This document shows, piece by piece, positions 1 to 10,485 of a stretch of DNA of 64,000 bases. Under the pieces are notes generated by a model. That model did no database searches. It was not told where the DNA came from and saw only the letters and a list, made by a program, of their open reading frames with translations. Source of the DNA: Guillardia theta CCMP2712 (taxonomy: Eukaryota; Cryptophyceae; Pyrenomonadales; Geminigeraceae); the NCBI RefSeq assembly GCF_000315625.1, contig NW_005434665.1, forward strand, positions 771,137-835,136, given 5' to 3'. The translations under genes were made by a program, and so were the position numbers. Positions within the stretch are counted from its first letter, which is position 1; every line of letters starts with the position of its first letter.

Positions 1-574
1 ATCATGGTGAAGCAAAGAAAGGCAGCAGAGAGCAAGCGAGCTACCTGACTTGCTATGTATCTGTTTGCTAGCAGCATCTCATCGGTCAACCCTGTGTCCA
101 TGCTGAATTGCCGTCTCGTAACACAGCCAAAGTAGCAAGAATTGACAACACTTTGGATGGAAAGTACATTTCTGAGATCCTCAAACTCGACCTCGGAGCA
201 GAATCAACTAACTGAAAACAACAACAGGACTACTCGCCTCGCTGACATACTTCACAGGAGCAGCAACATGTAACGGACGCACGTACTGTGCTCCCTCTCT
301 CCCTCCCTCCCTCCCTCCCTCCCTCCCTCCCTCCCTCCCTCCCTCCCTCCCTCCCTCCCTCCCTCCCTCCCTCCCTCCTCCTCCTCCTCCTCCTCCTTCT
401 CTCTCTACCTGGTCGCTCCTGCGCCGACCGAAGGAGTCCTGCTGCATCCTACTCGTCACATGGAACCGTAGCCCGGCGGCCCGACAGAAGGCGGGTAGGT
501 TTTGAAGGCCTGGAACGAGGCGGGGAAATGGACGATGGTAGGGAGAGGGAGGAGGGAGGAGGGAGCTGAGGGGT
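1..574. other. Intergenic 5' flank with CCCT/CTC microsatellite
   Basis: I see no supportable gene here. The stretch carries a long pyrimidine tract, roughly (CCCT)n from about 291 to 376 followed by (CTC)n to about 400. Open frames on either strand in this area simply translate the repeat (poly Pro-Ser-Leu or Gly-Glu-Arg) and are not credible proteins. The tract is in the 5' flank of the MORN-repeat gene. Confidence 0.7.
291..400. repeat. (CCCT)n / (CTC)n microsatellite
   Basis: Near-perfect tandem tetranucleotide CCCT over about 85 bases passing directly into CTC trinucleotides. It is a homopurine/homopyrimidine tract, so it could adopt triplex structure and is probably length-variable. 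Confidence 0.9.
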
Positions 575-1921
575 GTGTGTGTGTGGAGGATGGAGCAGGA
601 GAAGAGGCCCGGGAGGGCGAAGAAGATCTGGTACAGGCTGTACGATGGCGAAACAGGAAGACTGCTGGAAGGGGAGGAGGCGCTGACTACCGAGGGGTAC
701 ACCAACACCTACAATCAGCACACTGGAAGGATTCCGCGGATAGAGGCGAACAGGCGGTACGAAGTGGCTGATGACGGGAGGAGGCTGGACTTCCCTGCAG
801 GCAAGGGAGGATACAACTTCATGCTCGAGCCCCGCTACCAGGAGCACAGCCCTCGCACCATCCACAAGGTGCTGCAGCGCTCCGAAAGGACGTCCTCACT
901 GATGAGCGAAGACTTGGAGGAGGACAAGGTGGTGGTCTACGAGGGAGAAACCAAGTTCTGTCAGGATGGACAGGAGAAGAGGCACGGGAAGGGAACGCTC
1001 AAGGTCAAGAGCACAGGTAGCATCGTCTACCGTGGCGACTGGCTCTACAACGAGCAGCATGGCAAGGGCGAGCACCGCTGGGAGGACGGGTCGGTCTACA
1101 ACGGGGCTTGGGTACATGGCAAGATGCAGGGGCAGGGGAGCTACCGGTGGAAGGATGGGACCAAGTACAACGGAGAGTTCTATGATGGCGTCAGACATGG
1201 TTGGGGGATCCAACTATGGCCCAAGGAGACGAGCGAAGCGAAGATCGAGTACGAAGGTCGGTGGGTGCGTGGAGAGGAGAGGGGAGGAGAGGGGTGGGGA
1301 GGGGAGGGGAGGGGAGGGGAGGACATGGAGTAATAGCAACGATCGGGGTATGAGGAATTTTGCAGTGAAGGGGGGGAGGGCGAGGGCTGACAGTAATGGT
1401 AGGATCGTGGGTGAACGACAGGCGGCAAGGGAAGGGGAGGCTGAGATACCCAGACGGGAGGATGTACGACGGGGAGTGGAAGGATGGAGACATCTGCGGA
1501 GAAGGCACCCTTCACTATGCCAACGGTTGGACGTACGAGGGAGAGTTTCTCTCCGGGTTCAAGCACGGTCATGGGATCAGGACCGAGTGGTACGGGGGCG
1601 CTGGAGGAGAGGAGGGGATGCGGTACGCGGTGTGCTACACGTACAACACGATGCAGGAGAAGGAGAGCCTCGGGCCCTGTAGGAAGGATGAAGGTGAGAA
1701 AAAGATTGAGCGAGGAGGGGTCAGTTTGAACTTTCCTTGCAGGAAACCTGCCGGCCCCTGGGGCCATGTACAAGAAGTACGTGACAGACAAGAGATTGAA
1801 TGAGAGGAAGATGAGGGCAGCAGAGAAAACATCCGACGAAGCGCTCTCGGTCTGTGAACGAGAGAAGATGTTTCAAACATCAAGGCAAACTCTGATGTTG
1901 TTTGCAGACAAGTTCACATGA
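575..1921 (+). CDS. MORN-repeat protein (3 exons)
   Basis: Protein of about 383 residues with MORN (membrane occupation and recognition nexus) repeats. At least seven YxGxW/F...G.G motifs follow each other from about residue 110, for example YRGDWLYNEQHGKG, YNGAWVHGKMQGQG, YNGEFYDGVRHGWG, YDGEWKDGDICGEG and YEGEFLSGFKHGHG. Frame and motif spacing give exons 575-1256, 1403-1693 and 1743-1921; splicing at 1256/1403 restores a perfect MORN unit YEGSWVNDRRQGKG. The first intron (146 nt) is G-rich with GGGGA repeats. MORN proteins are usually membrane- or cytoskeleton-associated scaffolds, or parts of lipid kinases, but no kinase or other catalytic domain is seen. A second in-frame ATG at 590 is an equally good start. 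The last exon adds a basic, probably helical tail. Confidence 0.8.
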
Positions 1922-2356
1922 CAATCATACTCTCAGAAATTCTCCTCCAAACTCACCTCCTTTCTCTCCGACTGATCACATCATGGACAAGCATATTGGA
2001 GGGATCAGCACCGCAAAGTCAGGAAACTGGACATTAGGGAATATCAGTTTGATAGACGATGAAACCGAATGACGCTTTTAAGAAATAAGTAAGAGATAAA
2101 GTAACATGTGAAACAAACAAGTGAAAGAATCAAGCTAAAGAATGAAGTGCACGAATATAGTGTATGAATCCATTATATCCGTCGTTACAGCTCTTGTGCA
2201 AGTTTCCTCTGCCGCTGCAGCCTGGAGGAGCGAGTCATGAAACTCAACCAGCAGCAGCAGGAGAAGGATCTTCACTCACTCTGCATCGATGCTGTCTTGT
2301 ATGGTCCGGACTGACTTGTCTACGTTTGCTGCGCACCTCCCCTCCCCTCCTGCGAA
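1922..2356. other. Convergent intergenic region
   Basis: 3' flanks of the MORN gene (+) and the glycosyltransferase gene (-). AT-richer than the coding DNA around it. I see no convincing gene or repeat. Confidence 0.6.
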
Positions 2357-3978
2357 TCACATCACTGGGTACCTACAAGACCAGCTCTCACCGTAGTCTC
2401 TCTGCTCCTTCCTCCCACGGAGGCAACGCGAGAGTTTCTTCCGGATCTCTCCCTTCAGCTCCCACCAGTAGGAGAACACTTCTTTCCTCAGCTCCACGAG
2501 GTTCTCCTCAGACTCCAGCAGGACAGGCCCGAGGTCTCGAGAGAAGTTGCTGATGTAGGGGAAGGGATGCCCGGGGTAGATATGCTCGAACGCTATCGAA
2601 GACTCCAGCACGGGGATCGAACCGGCCTCGAGCGCCTCCGACACCCTGTAAGTCTCCACGTTGCCTCCTCCTGGGCACAGCGTGAAGTCCGACCTCAGCA
2701 GCAAGTCCCTGTAGGATCGCGTCGCCATCCCCCTGCTGAAGTCGTTCCACATCGTCGTCAGGTTCATGTGGGCGTCCCTGCTGAAGTCAGCTCCGAGGGA
2801 GTCGATCGCTTCCATCATGTCGAGCCGCGATTCGCTCGAGTACACGTTCCCCACAAAGTTCCACCGGAACTTCCTCCTGCCCCTGCCCCTTCCGTGATCC
2901 TGGGCCTCCTCCTCCTCCATCATCTCCATCATCCAGTCCCTCCGCTGCCCCACATGCTTCTCCTCCTGGTCCCAGTACCCTGACTTGTACCCCAGGGGGA
3001 TGAAGGTCACGTGGGAGTGGGCGAGCTGGGACGGGAAGAAGTAGTTCTTGAACAGGTAGTCGCTCTCTTCATACAGGAAGGACGGAGCTTGCGCGTACTC
3101 GTCTCCCAGCAGCATCAGCCCCAGCCGGCCTCCCATCGACCTGACCTCGCACACGTACCTCCCCACCTCCTCCCAGTGACCAGCACGTTGGGGCCAGATG
3201 GAGTCGAGCACCTGAGTCAAGGATTCAGTAAGAAAGGGGAGGGGCAGGCGAGGGCCCTACGAGCAGGGAGCTCTTGGAGTAGACGTGCGGGTGCTTGCAA
3301 GCCCGTGATGTCGTGACCCTCAGGACCTTCACCGACAGGCGTCAGAACTTCTCTCCTCCTCTCCATCGCTGCTGACCCAAAGTCCTTCCAGCAGCTCGTC
3401 CACCCAGTCTTGCGAGAAGTGGCCCTCCACCCCAGCATCCTTGACGGGCCAGGCGAACCGCACGACCACAGTACCGTCTCCTGGTCGGATGCATTCCGCA
3501 GGGTCGACCTTATCAGTTTCGCCGGACGACGACACAAGGAAGTTCGATCTTGATCGAGCCGCTACTAGACTTGAAGATACTACTTCCAACTCGAGCTCTT
3601 GCTCGCCGGGACACAGGTGGGACGAGATATCCACAGAGGGGAAATGAAGGAGCGTGCTGGTCATGACTGCATCCCCATTTAAGATGATCCTCAGAGCCAT
3701 CTCCTCTGAACTCGCGCCGCACCCGGAAACTCGCCACGTCCTATAAACGGTAGTGAGCGCATTCTTGCACTGTGATTCAAAGCATCAACTTACAGTGGAA
3801 TGATCGTCCCATACAGGAACAGGCTGCCAGCTGACGGTGAGGTAATCACAACCGAGCATCCTTCCTCTAGAACTCCTCCATGGGACTTACTCGTCCCTGT
3901 CTTGAATACCGATAACATCACGAACAACAAGATCAAAACTCTTGTCCTCCTCTTTGTACTTGTCTTTGTCCTGATCAT
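2357..3978 (-). CDS. Exostosin/RXYLT1-like type II glycosyltransferase
   Basis: The C-terminal exon (about 3211-2357) carries the GT47 exostosin-like signature: an LLGDEYA strand, RSDFTLCPGG, then YRVSEALEAGSIPVL, which is the nucleotide-sugar-binding core of exostosin and RXYLT1 (TMEM5) transferases. The start at 3978 gives a basic N-terminus followed by a hydrophobic segment (RVLILLFVMLSVF), a type II signal anchor, so the enzyme should face the Golgi lumen. Exon 1 (3978-3794) joins exon 2 (starting 3740) through a 53-nt intron with a perfect GTAAGT donor and a frame-conserving TATAG acceptor. The middle exon is a beta-rich domain of unknown role. The border between about 3375 and 3211 is not fixed; several donors fit. 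Donor sugar and acceptor cannot be told from sequence. The gene diverges from the aquaporin gene. Confidence 0.72.
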
Positions 3979-4187
3979 CCTTGCAGTTCTCGTCTTCTTG
4001 GACACTGCCCCCCCCCTCCCTCCTCACCCTTCGTCGTCGCCCCTTCGTCCTGAAATTCCACCTCGCGCATTTTTCTATTTTTCTCCCCGATAGAAATTTA
4101 CCCTCATCCCCCCATAGACCAGCAGCCCTCATCCCGCCCATACGTCGCCCTCATCCCCGATCAGCCCTTGAGGCGACCCTTCGCGCT
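3979..4187. promoter_or_regulatory. Divergent promoter region, glycosyltransferase / aquaporin
   Basis: Only about 209 bases separate the two divergent start codons, so both promoters must lie here. The stretch is C/T-rich on the plus strand. No TATA-like box is evident. Confidence 0.5.
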
Positions 4188-4979
4188 ATGTCGCAAGAGG
4201 GAGGGGGAGGGAGCGGGCAATGGCTCAAGGATGCGGAGGCCTGGGTGGAAGACAAGCGGCTGAAGCCATCGACCTTTGCTGCAGAGTTCATCGGTTCCTT
4301 TCTCTTTCAGTTCTTGGGGGGTTCTGCCGCTTCCAATGCGGTGGATGCAGGGCTCACGACAGCGGCCCTCGGCAATGGTGCGGCCCTGGCGCTGCTCGTG
4401 TATTCGATGGCAGGCATCAGTGGAGCGCATCTTAACCCGGCCGTATCTACTGCCATGCTCGTCATCGGTGAAGATGACATGAGCATCCCGAAGTGGGGAA
4501 TCTACGTTAGCATGCAGCTCTTCGGCGCTCTGATGGGGGCTGTGTTCCTGCGGTACCTGTGCCCGGACACGGCGGTGGTCCGAAACCCTTTTGTCACGCA
4601 GGGAATTCTCAACGAGGGAGTGAGCAGGAACTTGGCGGGGCTGGGGATCTTCGAATTTGTCATGACCTTCACTCTCGTGTTCGTGATCTGTGCGGTGGCT
4701 CTGGACATGAAGTCAGGGGCCAGGCAGTATGGGCCACTGGCTGTTGGCTTCGTCTATGCAGCCGGCGTCTACTGTGAGGGGCCGTACACTGGGGGAAGCA
4801 TGAATCCAGCAAGAACTATCGCAGCTGCTATAGTGTATGCCAATTTCACGGGCATGTGGATTTCAATCATCTGTGTGATGATCGGAGGCGTAGCAGGTGC
4901 ATTCTGCTACAAGCACTTGCTCAGGATAGAACATAACCCTGCAAATTCACGCGACTTCTCTGCATCGCGTTACGTTTAA
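4188..4979 (+). CDS. Aquaporin / MIP-family channel
   Basis: Single-exon 263-residue protein with six hydrophobic segments and two NPA boxes, SGAHLNPAVSTA in the first half and TGGSMNPARTIA in the second, which form the two half-helices lining an aquaporin pore. The start at 4188 (MSQEGGGG) is preferred to the longer upstream reading, which would add a non-conserved Pro-rich extension. The selectivity-filter Arg after the second NPA is present. The helix-5 position that is His in strict water channels appears to be Val or Tyr in GVYCEGPYTGG, so a broader substrate range (glycerol, small neutral solutes) is possible; that is inference from an alignment made by eye. It should act in the plasma or an internal membrane. 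Confidence 0.9.
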   Translation: MSQEGGGGSGQWLKDAEAWVEDKRLKPSTFAAEFIGSFLFQFLGGSAASNAVDAGLTTAALGNGAALALLVYSMAGISGAHLNPAVSTAMLVIGEDDMSIPKWGIYVSMQLFGALMGAVFLRYLCPDTAVVRNPFVTQGILNEGVSRNLAGLGIFEFVMTFTLVFVICAVALDMKSGARQYGPLAVGFVYAAGVYCEGPYTGGSMNPARTIAAAIVYANFTGMWISIICVMIGGVAGAFCYKHLLRIEHNPANSRDFSASRYV

Positions 4980-5419
4980 CAGATCATTCCGATGAGGTGC
5001 TTAGAACATGTAATGAAATATTGTTGTCTTGCCCGAAGTGCCGACAACTCAGCACGCACACGGCCATTATTAATCACAAGCCTTGTCATTGCCAAAATTC
5101 CTTGGGAAGCGCAACAGGAGAGCATCTCGAAAGGTTCATGCCAATTATCATATTGTACTATCTTTTGGAAACATCTTAGCGAAACTTGCTCATTATGTAC
5201 AATTACACTCATGTTGCACACATGGAAACATCTCTGGTCAACCTCACAACGAGACGAAAGAATAACAAAATCATCCTCATCCGACAACATGGAACCACTT
5301 TCGTAATTTCACTCCTCCTGCATGCCCTCCTTGAAGTATCCAAATTGACTTGGCCCGAAAACATTCCGTGTCGTCATACAGGAGCAGAGCCCTCGAGGTC
5401 CTGACGATGCTCACCTTTC
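4980..5419. other. Convergent intergenic region
   Basis: 3' flanks of the aquaporin gene (+) and the ankyrin gene (-). Short open frames on both strands show no codon bias or recognisable domain. Nothing supportable seen. Confidence 0.6.
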
Positions 5420-6934
5420 TTATTCCGCCCCTGCGATCGACGCTTGACCTGGATCTGAAGTAAAGTCGTCAGTCTTCCCCTCCTCTTGCCATGTCCGTCC
5501 TACCTCGTCCTCTAGATACTTCACCAGCGAGTCCTTGGCGAAAGGACTTTGTCTGGCAACATCAGCTGCTGTCTGCGAGTGAAGAGTGAGCCGTCATGAC
5601 TAAGTGATCGGAGACGGCGAGAGATCTCTCCTTGAGCCCCTCAGGCTCTTCCAGCATGCGGGACGTCTGACCTGTTTCTGAGAGTTTCTTGCTTCGGGGT
5701 CTTGAAACTTGATTCCCTTCTTGATTGCAGCCTGCGTGCAAGGAGGCAAGGTTCGAATCAGAAGCGTCTCTGACGCCCTCCTCCTCCTACCTGGCAGAGC
5801 TTGTAGGAACCGGCTTCAGCAGCGATGTGCAGGGGGGTCCATCCCTCTCCCCTCGCTTGGGCCGCCTGTAGCTGTGTAAACAGTGGGATAGGCGAGAGAA
5901 GGATAAAGACCTTCGCGAGAAAGTTCAAATCGAGGCCTTGCTCAGCAAGCTCGTCGAGAATCTCTTGATTCTGATCGCATACGTTCAACCATGGCGTCGA
6001 CAGGATTCAAAACATGGACATCTTACCTTCCGTCGGAGAGCAAAATCGAGAACCGATTTGCCTATGTCATTCAATTCAATCGGAAAGCCACAAGCTCGAT
6101 GTTGGAATGTCAAGACCTGAAGCTGTCGTTGCGTTCACATCGGCCTTGCACTGCGTGAGAAGCTTTACGAGCTGGAGCCAACAAGTCTCTTCATGTTTCC
6201 GACAACCGTCAATTTCTCAATCACCTGTGCTGGCCCGTGCAATGTGGCATCGTGTAGGACCGTCGTACCGTCAGCACATGCATCTCGTACCTGCCAGCAC
6301 ACCAGCTCAGCAGGTTCCGGGATCACACTACATACATCACCCTCGATCCTGCCTTGATCAGCGCTTTCGCGCTGTTGAGATCCCCCGAGCGAACAGAGAA
6401 GTTCAAAGCACTCTCCCCTTTCTCATGTCAGCGCAGGAGCTCTCTGCAGAAAACGCTCCTACCTCGTACGTTGGCGGCCAGCACGTCTGCTTTGTTCTCA
6501 ATCAGCAACTTGACAGCACTCCACGACTGACTCGACGCGGCAGCATGCAGCGCTGTCTCCCCTCGTTGATTGCGCGCGTTCACGTTCGCGGCATTTTGCA
6601 GCAACACCTTCATGACCTGCCGACTCGCTCATCACATCGAGCGCGAGGCTTCCGTTCACCCCCTCCCTTCCTCCCATTCAACTTCACTCACCTCCACTTG
6701 CCCATGCTCACTGGCCCAATGCAGGGGCAGGTCCCCAGTAGGATCCACCGAGTTTACGTCCGCCATGGCGTCAAGTAGCGCCTTCGCTACAGCAGGGGAA
6801 GAAGCCCAGTGCAACGGAGTTTCCCCCCATTGGTCTCTGCTCGTGACTGCTTCCTGCTTCAAGGCTTCTCGGACCTCGTCTAGTTTCCCCAGCTTCGCTA
6901 CCTCATGCAGTCTCTTCGCAGAGCTCCCACTCAT
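5420..6934 (-). CDS. Ankyrin-repeat protein (multi-exon)
   Basis: A chain of minus-strand exons each carries one or two ankyrin units. Starting at the ATG at 6934 these are WGETPLHWASS, GDLPLHWASEHGQVE, then RGETALHAAASSQS, GESALNFSVRSGDLNSAKAL, GTTVLHDATLHG, CKADVNATTASG, KSVLDFALRRK, and WTPLHIAAEAGSYKLC. A final exon without repeats (about 5579-5420) ends TSDPGQASIAGAE. At least eight short exons are needed, with introns of about 50-100 nt. No other domain (kinase, SOCS, channel) is visible, so the protein is probably an adaptor; its partner cannot be inferred. The gene converges on the aquaporin gene and diverges from the E3 ligase gene. Confidence 0.8.
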
Positions 6935-7423
6935 CGTTGAGGCTGACGGCTTCCTCTTAGCTTGACACAGGCGGCTTCCCCATGAACGAGATCTCTTCTA
7001 GTCTATCATGCATTCGGTTCTGCTCACCCCTTGCCCATTTCGTACTGCCTGTATCATGTCATTGCGTCTCGTCGTCCAACTCTTAGATAGTCCCTACCTC
7101 CTCCCCTCCTCCTGCTCTCCTGCTCTCCTGCTCTCCTGCTCTCCTGCTCTCCTGCTCTCCTGCTCTCCTCCTCCCCTCCTCCCCTCCTCCCCTCCTCCTC
7201 TCCTCTCCTGCCTCCGACTCACCCATAGCACCCTCATCATTTTGCGGATGGTTTCCGAATCCTTGCCACCTGCTAACCACCTTTCTGCCCTTGCCCCTAC
7301 CCCTGCCCTTCTCTAATCTTCTTCTAATCACAATGGCATACCCCCTTAACTCTGCTATTTTATGTACCCCACCTCCTCAAAACCCCTCTACTACCCCCAC
7401 CCTATAACCCGCTGACTCGCGCA
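6935..7423. promoter_or_regulatory. Divergent promoter region with 8-nt tandem repeat and TACCCC words
   Basis: Lies between the divergent ankyrin and E3 ligase genes. It holds about seven tandem copies of the octamer TCCTGCTC (7109-7168), then CTCCC repeats to about 7205, then a segment (about 7255-7410) dense in CCCCTA, TACCCCC and GTACCCC words. I infer a shared promoter; see findings. Confidence 0.5.
7109..7205. repeat. Octamer (TCCTGCTC)n and (CTCCC)n tandem repeat
   Basis: Perfect 8-base units through about 7168, followed by degenerate CTCCC units. Situated in the intergenic region. Confidence 0.9.
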
Positions 7424-10253
7424 ATGCCGCACCGCGCGAAGCGGCTTCTGTGGTGTACGCCATGCAACAATCCCCGCCCGCCGTCCTCCTCCCTCATGTC
7501 CCTCCTCGCTCCTCTCCGAAACTCTCTCCTACTCCTGCTGATCATCCTTCCCCTCTGCGCTTCCGTACCATCAACGGACGAAAGGTTTCTACCTGAGCGA
7601 GGGAGGCAAGACATGCCGTCTTCAGGGGGGGGCAGCGCAAGCACCAAAGGAGGCTCAAAGAACAAGTTGGAGGATGGTGAAGTGCCCAAATATGCGTTCC
7701 CCAAGTCCATGAACGACTTCTACAAGGGTGAGAATGCATTCCACAGCGTCGCGCTCGAATTCGTCTTAGTTTGCATGTTTCTCCCATCTTTGTGCTTGTC
7801 CTCTTTCCACCGAGCAATGCATCGGATGCATCTGAGTTCTCATCGTTTCAGGGAAATGGCATCTGACAAACGGCACTGGGAAGGCAAATCTGAAGCACAC
7901 TTCAGGGCATGTTGTGTTCCAGGTCTTCATTGTTCGGTGAAGAAGTGTGCTTGCATCTGTAACGTTCACTTGATAGATCATAACGCGCGCTCATGGCCGC
8001 GAGATCAAGAGGATCAGACCCACCGCAAGCTCAGCTGAGAAGGGCGCGAACTCCACATCCATGCCTGAGCAGGAAGCGACAGGGGGAGGGAAGAGTAACC
8101 TAGTTCTGGGGGACGGTATCGTCAGCCAGGGTGTAGTGATTGGTTCCGCGAGGAATGAGAGCTCAGCCAAGGATGGAGGGAAAGGAGCGAAAGAAATTGT
8201 GCTGGTAGAGGAGGTCGACATGATTCAGGTTGGTGGTGGCCTCGAACCTCATGCTCCTTCAACGTGATCCGATGTGGCTTCCAGGTGGACATGGTAATTC
8301 GCGATGGGCAATACAGCACTTCGCGTGACCTGCACACGTACATGCAGGGTTTGTACAGGAAGGGATCGGGGAGATTGTGAGTCCTGTATCTCCGATCCTG
8401 ACAGTCTGTTCACTCGTCTTTGTTTGCAGACAACTTTGGACAGTGTGCAATTCCCCGGAGTGTGGGATGTACATGTTTGGAGGGTGGAAGGACGGAGCTC
8501 AACCCCCTCTCTTGGGCCCTGGGTTTGATGGTGAAGTCAATCGCATCTTCCTGTGCATGGCTGATGTCTCATCGCAGGATCGCAGAACAGATCAGACACA
8601 TCACTCAACTTGATTCAGCAAGAAAGGCAACCACGCCCCTACAGGCCCAGCATGGGTAGGAATCAGCGTGGAAAGTGCATCTTCAGGGTCAGCTTGCAGG
8701 TGGGAGCAAGGGAGAAGTTCCTGCTGCTCTGTATTCGTCGTGTGCTCGTTCCTCACCTGCTATGCTCGCAGACTGTGAAGAGGCCTACGATTCAAGACGA
8801 TGACAAGCCTTTGCCTCCCATCATTCTGTTCGGCAACATCACGAGCGCCAACTGTGGGATTAACATGACTATGAATGCAACTTCCATGAATTTTGAGGTT
8901 TGGCCGATTGATCTCGGACTGTTCCAAGGGATCTCACGCAGGGAGCAGGTGTACTACTCCAAGGCGATGCACTACACCCTCATGGTGACAGCAGCCTCGT
9001 TCATGCAAGTCTTGCTTCTTGTTCGTCAGATCGAGTACTCCAACTCAAGGACAAGCGCCATCAAAGTCTCCCTGCTGACTATCGGACAGCAGGTGCTGGA
9101 ATGGTTGGTATCCTCAAGTTGGCTCTGACGATGCTGAGTGCTCAGGCGATCATGGATTCATACTTATGTTTGATGCACTTGACAACGGGGATCGTGGTAG
9201 AGGCCCTGTTCAACGCCTTTGCGACAGCAGCGTTCTTCAAATTCATGATCTTCTCCATCTTCGAAATGAGATATTTGCTCATCATCTGGAAAGCGCGTCG
9301 TCCTCACGGCTTCCAAGAGGGGTGGAATAGCATGCGGCGAGAGCTCTCGATGCTTTACTCAAGGTTCTATGGCTGCCTCCTCGCAGGGATAGTATTGATC
9401 TACCAGGTTTGCCAGTTGACAAGACACGTAGACTTATGACAATCTGTTGTCCCTTTAGATGCAGAGATACACGGGAGCGCTTGTGCTGCTGATCTACAGC
9501 TTTTGGGTCCCTCAGATCATTCATTCGATCCATCATGATCATAGAAAACCTCTTCTGTTGAGGTGACTGACTGTGATGGCAAGGCTGACGCAGCAAGTTC
9601 ACTCGTTTCTCTCCATTGCAGGTACATCATTGGGATCTCTTGTACCAGGCTTCTCATCCCCCTGTACGCCTTCGCCTGCCCCTACAACTTCCTTCACTCC
9701 GAGCCAAATTATTCCCTAGCCTTTGCTCTCGTCGCTTGGGTTGGTTTCCAGGTACAGCAACGCGCTCCTCCTCCCTTTCCTTGCCTCCCATCCCTATCTC
9801 GCTGTCCTTGAAACGTTAACGACAGGTTGCTGTCCTGGTCGTCCAGCACTACAAGGGGCCTCGTTTCTTCATCCCTCGCATCTTCAGACCCGAGAAGTAC
9901 GACTACTACAGGAGAATACCGATGGAATCACCTTCGGTCAGTATAGACTCCCCTTCCTTCTTCTCCTCGCTCTCTATCTTCTCACCTCTGTGCTCCTCTC
10001 CCAAGTGCGCCTCTCACCACCCGCTCTAGCCCTACTTCTTCCTCCTTCTTGCTCCCTTCCTCACGCAATCTTCCAGGAATCGCAAGATTGCGCCATTTGC
10101 ATGATGTCAGTGGGCGGCAGTCACGACACGAGCCCGAGGGTCGTCACACCCTGTGACCATGTCTTCCATCAGGACTGTCTCAAGAGGTGGATGGAGATCA
10201 AGTTGGAGTGCCCTGTCTGCAGGAGGACTGTTCCGGACATTGACGACGACTGA
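7424..10253 (+). CDS. Golgi/endomembrane RING-H2 E3 ligase, Tul1/DSC1/FLY family
   Basis: Multi-exon gene. The first exon has a signal peptide (best start 7496, MSLLAPLRNSLLLLLIILPL). The middle exons give the hallmark multispan region of yeast Tul1, fission-yeast Dsc1 and Arabidopsis FLYING SAUCER: a lumenal part, then YYSKAMHYTLMVTAASFMQV, SLLTIGQQ spliced to AIMDSYLCLMHLTTG, FNAFATAAFFKFMIFSIFEM, RRELSMLYSRFYG and HYKGPRFFIPRIFRPEKYDY. The last exon ends in a C-terminal RING-H2 finger (CAIC...CDHVFHQDC...CPVC). These ligases ubiquitinate misassembled or orphan membrane proteins in Golgi and endosomes. One intron is 9093-9145 (53 nt). About nine exons are needed; the exons between 7729 and 8770 are less certain. 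No frameshift is evident in the conserved half. Confidence 0.88.
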
Positions 10254-10485
10254 GAGGGTGACAGAGTGTGAGATGGGCATGTGTAACTTTACCATCATGT
10301 GTATTCTTTTGATTTTTGGGGCCAATTTTGCGAACGTGTAAGCTAACATGTAGATAAACAAGGATCACTTGTTCGCATCACGATTTCCTCGCTCTCTTGC
10401 TGCTCCCGGCTTCCCCATCCTCTTCTGTGGTCCTCTTGCGAGAAGGAGCGGCGTCCCTGTACAAAGGCATCAGCAGGAGGCTCCT
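10254..10485. other. Convergent 3' flank
   Basis: 3' ends of the E3 ligase (+) and UBA2 (-) genes. No further gene seen. Confidence 0.6.

Noticed and set aside
208-708. Pro/Ser/Gly-rich frames on both strands over the first repeat
   Set aside because: They translate the CCCT/CTC microsatellite and have no conserved sequence.
6014-6778. 254-codon plus-strand frame
   Set aside because: Antisense to the ankyrin exons; the ankyrin motifs on the minus strand explain this DNA.
7109-7168. CRISPR-like array
   Set aside because: The units are contiguous octamers without spacers, in a eukaryotic intergenic region; it is a microsatellite.
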